NCBI GenBank assembly: GCA_002391235.1
Contig: DGRX01000018.1
Span: forward strand, 1 to 64,000
Length of the DNA stretch: 64,000 nt
DNA from: Treponema sp. UBA4377
GTDB taxonomy: Bacteria; Spirochaetota; Spirochaetia; Treponematales; Treponemataceae
Reading direction: 5' to 3'
Part shown: in pieces, positions 58,559 to 64,000 of the stretch
How positions within the stretch are numbered: the first letter of the stretch is position 1
How the letters are laid out: each line of letters begins with the position of its first letter
The notes under the pieces: model-generated
Database searches by the model: none
What the model was told of the DNA's origin: nothing
The model's input: the letters and a program-made list of their open reading frames with translations, nothing else
Program-made: the position numbers and the translations under genes

Positions 58559-58587
58559 TTGAACATATCGCGCTAATTTGCTATACT
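58559..58587 (+). promoter_or_regulatory. Leaderless-type promoter of the LolD-like gene
   Basis: TTGAAC (58559-58564), 17-base spacer, TATACT (58582-58587) preceded by TGC (extended -10); ATG at 58596 follows after 8 bases. Confidence 0.65.
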
Positions 58588-58595
58588 ATTACCCT

Positions 58596-59339
58596 ATGGC
58601 TATATTGGAATTGCAAAACGTCAGCAAAGTCTATCAAATGGGAAAAATAACGGTCAACGCCGTCCAAGACGCGACTTTTTCCATCAACGCTGGCGAATTT
58701 GCGTCCGTATCAGGCCCTTCGGGAAGCGGAAAGTCAACCCTTCTTAACTTGATGGGCCTTATCGACTTGCCTACAAGCGGAAAAATCATCGTCGACGGAA
58801 CCGACGTTTACGCAGGCCGAAACTTGGCCGGCCTTAAATCAATTCCATCCAGCCTGGACCGCCACATGACGGAATTGCGCCGCCTTAACCTTGGCTTTAT
58901 TTTCCAAAACTTCAACTTGATTCAAGTCCTTAACGTGCGCGAAAACGTCGAGCTGCCCTTAAAGCTTGGCCGCCTTCCGCAAAGCCGCGCGATGGGAGTC
59001 AAAGAGGCCGCCGAATGGGTTGACTACCTTATAGAAACTGTCGGCCTTACAGACTGGAAAAACCACAAGCCCACGGAACTTTCCGGCGGCCAGCGCCAAC
59101 GCGTGGCGATTGCCCGCGCCCTTAGCGCAAAGGCGCCTGTAATCATGGCCGACGAGCCGACAGCCAACCTTGACTCAAAGAACGGCGACCAAATCCTGCA
59201 ATTGATGAAAAAGCTTAACAAGGAATTGAACACGACTTTTGTCTTCTCAACCCACGACCAAAAAATCGTAAGCATGAGCGACCACGTAATCCACATAAAG
59301 GACGGAATCGTAACCGGCCAGGATTACGCCAACGCTTAG
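58596..59339 (+). CDS. lolD: LolD/MacB-type ABC transporter ATPase
   Basis: 247 residues from the ATG at 58596 (MAILELQNVSKVYQMG), placed by the -10 box 8 bases earlier. GPSGSGKST (Walker A), LSGGQRQRVA (signature) and VIMADEPTANLD (Walker B), plus the LolD/MacB hallmark FQNFNLIQVLNVRENV. It is the ATPase for FtsX-like permeases that extract lipoproteins or export substrates. The matching permeases are encoded on the opposite strand at 61607-64000. It lies convergent to the outer-membrane protein gene, overlapping by 4 bases. Confidence 0.88.
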   Translation: MAILELQNVSKVYQMGKITVNAVQDATFSINAGEFASVSGPSGSGKSTLLNLMGLIDLPTSGKIIVDGTDVYAGRNLAGLKSIPSSLDRHMTELRRLNLGFIFQNFNLIQVLNVRENVELPLKLGRLPQSRAMGVKEAAEWVDYLIETVGLTDWKNHKPTELSGGQRQRVAIARALSAKAPVIMADEPTANLDSKNGDQILQLMKKLNKELNTTFVFSTHDQKIVSMSDHVIHIKDGIVTGQDYANA

Positions 59340-60790
59340 TAGTCAAGATTAAGAATCACTTCAAATACAACGCCGTATTTTCTTTTGCTTCCGTAGTAAA
59401 CTGGAACGGCGAGCTTTAAGTCTGTGTATTTTATGACGCTGCTGATTTGAATTCCGGGCGTTATGCTTCCGTATTCACCGCGAACGTCATGGAACCAATC
59501 AAGGCCAAAAGTCCATTTTTTTCCGCCAATCCAGCGGCCCCAACCGATTTGGGCGGCGAGCAAGTGCTGGAAGCCCTTGTACTGGCTGATTTCCTCTGAT
59601 GGAGAACCGATTTTTTCAGTTTCTTTTTGTGTCGCGTCCAATTGTGAGTGCAAGTCAACGGAACTGATTGTCCGCCTGCCCCAAACGCCTTGGTATTCAA
59701 ACGCGAGGCCCAGCATTATCGGGGCTTCAAAATATTTGTAAATGCCGGTCGTCCACCTTACGCGGCTTGTAACATTGTCTATGTCCGAAAAGTGAACCAA
59801 ACCTTGCGCGAACATGTTTGAGTTTTTGCCTAGAGCGGTTGAAACAACTTCCATTCCAAAACAAGGATCGTATTGATATTCGTCGGCGGTGGCCCAACGC
59901 TTTGCCAAGAATCCCACCGAAACATTTTTGATTGAACCCTCTATCTTTCCAGCGCAAGAAATATAGTCGCCGATTGTAATGCCTGTAATCGTGTCGGTTT
60001 CGTACTGGGCCACCGCCTGCAGTGAAAAATACGAAAGGAAGGGAACGTTGAGCGACACAGTGAATTTTGAGTCGCTTGTAGTTTTTTGCTCACTTTCCTT
60101 TTTCTTTTCCGGGTCGTTGTTCCTTATGACCGAAGTCTTGTCGTCGATTATGTTTGTGTCCAACATTCTTGAAAGGCTCCAAGAAATGTAGCGCTTGCCG
60201 GCGCTCAAGTCAGCGCGGCCAAACATTGTGTAGTTAAAGTAAAGCTCGTAAATGCCAAAATCCATTTTTGGAAAGGCTGTCAAAAGCGAGCCGTATACAA
60301 AAAAATCCGGGGCGGGACGGCCGATAAATTTCAGGATGTTGCTAAAAGTTGCGACCGGCTTTGAGTCCGAAAAAGGATAGGCGTAAATATACGCGCCCAA
60401 TTCCGCTTTTAGGCTTCCGCTAAACTCAATCGGCTTGTTCTTTGCGTCGATTTTTACGATTTCTGTCGTTGGAGTGGAAACAGCGCGCTCAGTGTCGCCT
60501 TCCGCCTCATCGCTAAAAAGTTCGTCAATGGAATCGTCTTCTTCAATGTTGGGCAAATTCTCAAGTTCAGCCAATTTTTTGCGCTCAGCTTCGTCTTCCG
60601 CCTCAGCCTCGTCGTTCAAACGCTCGGCTTCCTTAACATCCTCGTCGGCGACTCTTTCCATAATAATGCCGGTTTGCGAAACGGAAGTCTGCGCAAAAAA
60701 AACTTGCCCCGCAAAAACAAAGAAAATAGAGAAAAAAAAGGCGAGCCTAAAAACTCGCCTAATGTTTAATAGTTCAAAACTTTTGTACAT
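59336..60790 (-). CDS. Outer-membrane beta-barrel-like protein with acidic linker
   Basis: 484 residues. Signal sequence (about 1-33, ending VFFAQ), an Asp/Glu-rich linker (about 45-95, EAEAEDEAE and IEEDDSIDELF), then a beta-rich region from about 115 to the C-terminal Tyr (VVFEVILNLDY). Alternating hydrophobic/aromatic stretches such as FFVYGSLLTAFP and YFNYTMFGRADLS suit an outer-membrane barrel. Unrecognised family. Its ATG follows the LolA-like stop directly (TAG-ATG), so it is co-transcribed and could be the client or partner of that export system. Confidence 0.65.
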   Translation of the reverse strand: MYKSFELLNIRRVFRLAFFFSIFFVFAGQVFFAQTSVSQTGIIMERVADEDVKEAERLNDEAEAEDEAERKKLAELENLPNIEEDDSIDELFSDEAEGDTERAVSTPTTEIVKIDAKNKPIEFSGSLKAELGAYIYAYPFSDSKPVATFSNILKFIGRPAPDFFVYGSLLTAFPKMDFGIYELYFNYTMFGRADLSAGKRYISWSLSRMLDTNIIDDKTSVIRNNDPEKKKESEQKTTSDSKFTVSLNVPFLSYFSLQAVAQYETDTITGITIGDYISCAGKIEGSIKNVSVGFLAKRWATADEYQYDPCFGMEVVSTALGKNSNMFAQGLVHFSDIDNVTSRVRWTTGIYKYFEAPIMLGLAFEYQGVWGRRTISSVDLHSQLDATQKETEKIGSPSEEISQYKGFQHLLAAQIGWGRWIGGKKWTFGLDWFHDVRGEYGSITPGIQISSVIKYTDLKLAVPVYYGSKRKYGVVFEVILNLDY

Positions 60791-61582
60791 CTAAAGGCTC
60801 ATGTTTTCAAGATACTGCTTAGAGTATACAACATCTCCCAACTTTTGAAAAGACACATTCGACACAGTTATCTGCGTGCTTTCATATTTGATTTTTCCGT
60901 TGATTTTTTGGCCGCGCAAACGGTCTTGAATCACCATTTTTGACGGAACAGAGCGGCCGTCAACCTTTTGGTAGCTGGGAATCGCGCTTACGCGCAAAAG
61001 CTGGCCCGAAAGGCTGTAGTCCTCGCGCTTGCGGGTAAGGCAATCGTCTTTTGTGGCCCAAATCTTGATTTTGGGATAGTCAACGTCGTTGGCCGATTTT
61101 TTGTTCACTGTCAACGTAAAGCAAACGCAGTCAAGTTTTCCCAAAGCGACGAACTCCGCGCTTTCAATGTCGTAAAAGTCTGAATAATGCTGGGGGCGCA
61201 AGTCGCTGTTGTTTACGTTTGTGTCCTGGAACCTGTCCTTTGGAGCGGTAAAAGTGAATTGCTTGTTTGACGGGTCATAGAACCAAATGTTTTTGTCAAA
61301 CTGAACGTAGCCTTTGCCCTTGTCTGAATCAGGACCTGTAATGCGTATGGTGCACATGGCCTTTGAGTCGCGGCGGTACATAATCGCGCTTGTAATGCTG
61401 TTTCCCTGTCCCGGCTTTTCCTGAACAAGAACATACTCGCCTGTAAAATCCGTTCCAAAATAGCCTGTGTTTTGGTCGATTCTTTTCAACATTTCTTTGG
61501 CTTGGTCCATAGGAACGCTCTGGGCAAAAAAAGGCGCCGCAAAAGCCGCAAGAACGATAAATGCAAAAATAATCTTTTTCAT
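60791..61582 (-). CDS. LolA-like outer-membrane lipoprotein-sorting protein
   Basis: 263 residues from the ATG at 61582 (AGGAG 6 bases upstream). Signal peptide MKKIIFAFIVLAAFAAPFFAQ. The mature part has the LolA-like half-barrel pattern: MLKRIDQNTGYFGTDFTGEYVLVQ, FDKNIWFYDPSNKQF and LTRKREDYSLSGQLLRV. It should carry lipid-anchored or amphiphilic cargo across the periplasm. Encoded after the two FtsX-like permeases and before an outer-membrane protein. Confidence 0.85.
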   Translation of the reverse strand: MKKIIFAFIVLAAFAAPFFAQSVPMDQAKEMLKRIDQNTGYFGTDFTGEYVLVQEKPGQGNSITSAIMYRRDSKAMCTIRITGPDSDKGKGYVQFDKNIWFYDPSNKQFTFTAPKDRFQDTNVNNSDLRPQHYSDFYDIESAEFVALGKLDCVCFTLTVNKKSANDVDYPKIKIWATKDDCLTRKREDYSLSGQLLRVSAIPSYQKVDGRSVPSKMVIQDRLRGQKINGKIKYESTQITVSNVSFQKLGDVVYSKQYLENMSL

Positions 61583-61606
61583 AACCACTCCTATACGCCC
61601 GACAGG

Positions 61607-62911
61607 TTAGGCTACTGTGGCCAACGCGCCCACCGGACTGATGTGAACTAACTTACGCAATGTAAACAACACGGCGGCTAAAGTGGTTACGAAAATAACC
61701 GCCAGCAAAAAGCCTGCCTCAGCCGCGTACAAAACCGGAGCCAAGTGTCCGCCGGTCAAAAACAAGTCAAAGCCTGATATAAACGAAAGGTTGTAAAATG
61801 ACGCGAACTTCACAATAACAAGAGAAGCGGCAAAACCAAGCAAAGAGCCCGAAACAAGCAAAAGAAAAATCTCGGTAAAGTAAAGGGTCATAAGGCCGCT
61901 GGGCTTCATTCCCAAGGCGCGGAAGGTTCCGCTTTCAACCGCTCGCTTTAGAACAATTACCCTAAACGCGCTCGAAATTCCGACGGAAATTATTACCACA
62001 AGCATTACTACAATCAAGGCGACAATAGCTTGCAAAGCCATCGACAATTTTTGCAAGTCAGAAACATTCGCGGACAGAGGAATAAGGGCGTAAATCAATT
62101 CCGTAATTTCACAATCCTGCCAAATCGACTTGTCATAGCTCAGCGGCAGCATATTAAAGCGCTTTTCCAATTCTCTTTGAACGCGAATCAATTCCTTTTT
62201 TCCAGGAGTTCCGCTAGGATAATAGACGCAAATTTTATCGATAGGATTTCGGACAGCGTTTTCGCCAATGTATCCAAGGGCAGCCTTAAGCGCCAAGTAG
62301 TCAACATAAGAAGTGTACATTCCAAAAACGCTTGAGTCCTGGAAAATGCCGGTTACGACTAGATTGACTGTGTTTTGATGACCGTAATCACTGTCCATTA
62401 AAAGGATCACATTGTCGCCAATATGAACCCCAAGCTTTTCGGCCGCCGGCTGGGAAAGCAAAAGACCGTCATGGCTTGGCCTGTCCTCAATTCCGCCTTC
62501 AACAAAATTGAACTTCTTAAAAAGCTCCACTTCGTCCGAAAAAACTACGCCTTGAATCGAACGCTGCTTGACGCTGACTCCCTCAAAGAACAAGCTTTTG
62601 TCGCCGGAATCCTTTTTGTACCGGTAAGAGATTTGAGTCTTTGCGGGAAGTATTTCTTTTAAGGCGGCAATCATATCGCCATAGGATTCCAAATAGTCCA
62701 TGGAATCGTCTGTATCGTCGCCTAAAATCATAAAGTCGCCGCCGTAATATTGGCGCATTTTTTCTGTCATTGAATCAATCATTCCGTCTGTTATCATCAA
62801 GACAGAAAGCATGACGCAAACGCCTACCGCGCAAACCGCAAAAAGCGATTGGTATTGCTTGGCGCGGCTGATTAAAGACTTTATAGCGAAATTAAAGTAA
62901 AGGCTTTTCAT
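61607..62911 (-). CDS. FtsX-like permease (LolC/E-type), second of the pair
   Basis: 434 residues. One N-terminal helix (about 20-42, SLFAVCAVGVCVMLSVLMI), a large periplasmic domain with YYGGDFMILGDD, then three C-terminal helices (about 290-320, 340-370, 390-425) with SSAFRVIVLKRAVESGTFRALG, the FtsX/MacB coupling segment. It is a membrane half of a LolCDE/MacB-like ABC exporter. Its start overlaps the last base of the upstream permease gene. The likely ATPase is the LolD homologue at 58596-59339. Confidence 0.88.
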   Translation of the reverse strand: MKSLYFNFAIKSLISRAKQYQSLFAVCAVGVCVMLSVLMITDGMIDSMTEKMRQYYGGDFMILGDDTDDSMDYLESYGDMIAALKEILPAKTQISYRYKKDSGDKSLFFEGVSVKQRSIQGVVFSDEVELFKKFNFVEGGIEDRPSHDGLLLSQPAAEKLGVHIGDNVILLMDSDYGHQNTVNLVVTGIFQDSSVFGMYTSYVDYLALKAALGYIGENAVRNPIDKICVYYPSGTPGKKELIRVQRELEKRFNMLPLSYDKSIWQDCEITELIYALIPLSANVSDLQKLSMALQAIVALIVVMLVVIISVGISSAFRVIVLKRAVESGTFRALGMKPSGLMTLYFTEIFLLLVSGSLLGFAASLVIVKFASFYNLSFISGFDLFLTGGHLAPVLYAAEAGFLLAVIFVTTLAAVLFTLRKLVHISPVGALATVA

Positions 62912-64000
62912 TATCGAACGGCCTCCATCGCGGCGACAGGGCTTGTGTTTAGCGCGATTCTAACCGGATAAATCCAAGCGACGAACGCTAAAACAAGGGA
63001 CAAGGCCATTCCGCTAAGAATGTTGGGAAAGCGGACAACCGCGCGCAAAGTGTCGCCGCCAAAAAGCTGGACTAAGTATGTGTTGCTAAAATGAATCGAT
63101 CCGTTTGACAAAAACGAGTTTCCGACCACGCCCAAAAGGCAGCCCAAAATTCCAGCGGTGATTGTAAGAATTAATGTTTCGGCCAAGTATTCCAGCGCGA
63201 TAAAGCGGCGGCCGGCGCCTATAGCCCTAAGCGCTCCTGTTTCTTTGGAACGGTCGAGCGCCGCGATTACAAGCGTGTTGTTTACGATGATAAAGCCAGT
63301 TCCGATTATGATTATAAGGCCGATGTTAAAAATCAAGCGCATCCAATAAATGTATTGGGCGGACATTCCGGCGGCGGCGCGCCAGTCAACCGCTTGGACG
63401 GGCCACTCGCGCTTGGCAAACTCCCGGTTCATTTTTCTGATAGCGATGCGGGCGGGAACGCCGGCCGCGACAGAACATACGATGTAATTCCAAATTGTCT
63501 CTTCGCTGACTTGTTCCGTCTCTTCAACCGTTTGCGCCGCCGCCGCTTCTTGGGCTTGCGGAACGTATTCGGAATCCAAGTCCTCGCAGTCTCCGAACAA
63601 GCCGTCGATTCCGTCCTCGTCAAGGTTTTCAAGCAAGCCGGAATTGTCCTGGGTAAAAAGGCTTGCGTCGATTTCCGTTGAATTCAAACCTATCAAGGGA
63701 CGAAGGACCGCGGGATTTATCAAAACGATTTTATCCTGCAAGTCGTTGTGGACGGCGTACTCGTAAATCGCGCTTAATGTGGCCGCCCTTAAAGTGTAGG
63801 AGGAGCCTGTAAAGCCCGCCAGCTGAATTTGGTCGCCGACGTTTAGCGAAACGCCGCATTCATCCACAATCTTTTTGACAAGCTCCTTAGAAAGCATCAT
63901 AGAGTCTTCATCGCTGGAATAGGCTCGGCCCTCAAGTATTTTTATTCCAGACATCAAGCGGACATAGGCCTCGCCGTCAACTCCAAAAAAGTAGGCGCCA
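62911..64000 (-). CDS. FtsX-like permease (LolC/E-type), 5' end outside window
   Basis: At least 362 codons: the frame stays open to the window edge (upstream codons give GAYFFGVDGEAYVRL before MSGIK), so the first helix lies beyond 64000. Visible parts are the periplasmic MacB_PCD-type domain, an acidic insert near the middle (ENLDEDGIDGLFGDCEDLDS), and three helices (GLIIIIGTGFIIVNN, ILTITAGILGCLLGVVG, ILSGMALSLVLAFVAWIYP) with ALDRSKETGALRAIGA. Pairs with the permease at 61607-62911. Confidence 0.87.
   Translation of the reverse strand, partial: GAYFFGVDGEAYVRLMSGIKILEGRAYSSDEDSMMLSKELVKKIVDECGVSLNVGDQIQLAGFTGSSYTLRAATLSAIYEYAVHNDLQDKIVLINPAVLRPLIGLNSTEIDASLFTQDNSGLLENLDEDGIDGLFGDCEDLDSEYVPQAQEAAAAQTVEETEQVSEETIWNYIVCSVAAGVPARIAIRKMNREFAKREWPVQAVDWRAAAGMSAQYIYWMRLIFNIGLIIIIGTGFIIVNNTLVIAALDRSKETGALRAIGAGRRFIALEYLAETLILTITAGILGCLLGVVGNSFLSNGSIHFSNTYLVQLFGGDTLRAVVRFPNILSGMALSLVLAFVAWIYPVRIALNTSPVAAMEAVR

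Noticed and set aside
58441..58650. 69-codon plus-strand frame before the LolD-like gene
   Set aside because: No ribosome site, overlaps the promoter and the true start at 58596, low-complexity composition.

Overview
This window is chromosomal DNA from a bacterium with an outer membrane. It is most likely a Treponema-group spirochaete from a gut or rumen habitat, though no rRNA or other marker in the window proves this. The case rests on MurA carrying Asp instead of the usual active-site Cys, a GTP-type PEP carboxykinase, PilZ/GGDEF/HD-GYP proteins, a flagellin-modification-type DUF115 protein, a LolA-like/FtsX export cluster, and many lipoproteins. I found about 52 protein genes or gene fragments, no tRNA or rRNA and no CRISPR array.

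Layout. 1-1.7 kb is an accessory remnant: the end of a tyrosine recombinase, a perfect hairpin, an orphan RHS toxin tip and a secreted protein. 1.8-22.2 kb is mostly housekeeping: an acyltransferase, a TrpXYZ-type ABC importer, DUF937, thioredoxin, TapT, an ABC-F ATPase, a PilZ protein, a two-gene membrane operon, murA-pepT, a threonine-synthase-like pseudoenzyme, trxB and a family-3 glycosidase. 22.2-26.8 kb is a visibly AT-rich island. It holds an overlapping pair, an RNase III/dsRBD protein and a CoiA-like nuclease, behind a long leader, then a secreted protein, a 49-residue YqaE/Pmp3 protein and a small orphan.

27-34.6 kb holds flavoproteins, a GGDEF protein that has lost its GGDEF motif but kept the inhibitory-site RxxD, a Mn-type CDF exporter and a zinc-uptake operon (Fur/Zur regulator, small His/Cys membrane protein, ZnuA, OB-fold-like protein). 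35.3-38.9 kb is the fatty-acid operon fabD-fabG-fabF-fabZ. Next come pckG, an HD-GYP protein and an M18 aminopeptidase, then a 513-base gene-free region with six DnaA-box-like sequences and an AT-rich stretch (candidate oriC, 43.54-43.82 kb). 43.8-64 kb holds acetyltransferases, an ArsR-controlled zinc-exporting P-type ATPase, two more HD-GYP proteins, signal peptidase, a PASTA penicillin-binding protein, DUF115, a degenerate aldo/keto reductase, glycyl-tRNA synthetase, and a LolD/FtsX/LolA-like/outer-membrane-protein cluster that runs off the right edge.

Three themes link the genes. First, zinc: import (Zur/ZnuA) and export (SmtB-type ArsR/ZntA) are both present, and both regulators take their -35 box from copies of the same hairpin repeat. 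Second, cyclic-di-GMP: one PilZ, one degenerate GGDEF and three HD-GYP proteins of differing catalytic integrity. Third, transcription: at least ten genes have a -10 box only 5-9 bases before the start codon and no Shine-Dalgarno sequence, which points to common leaderless mRNAs. Three families of interspersed hairpin repeats lie between genes. The best candidate for an undescribed system is the RNase III plus CoiA-like nuclease pair.
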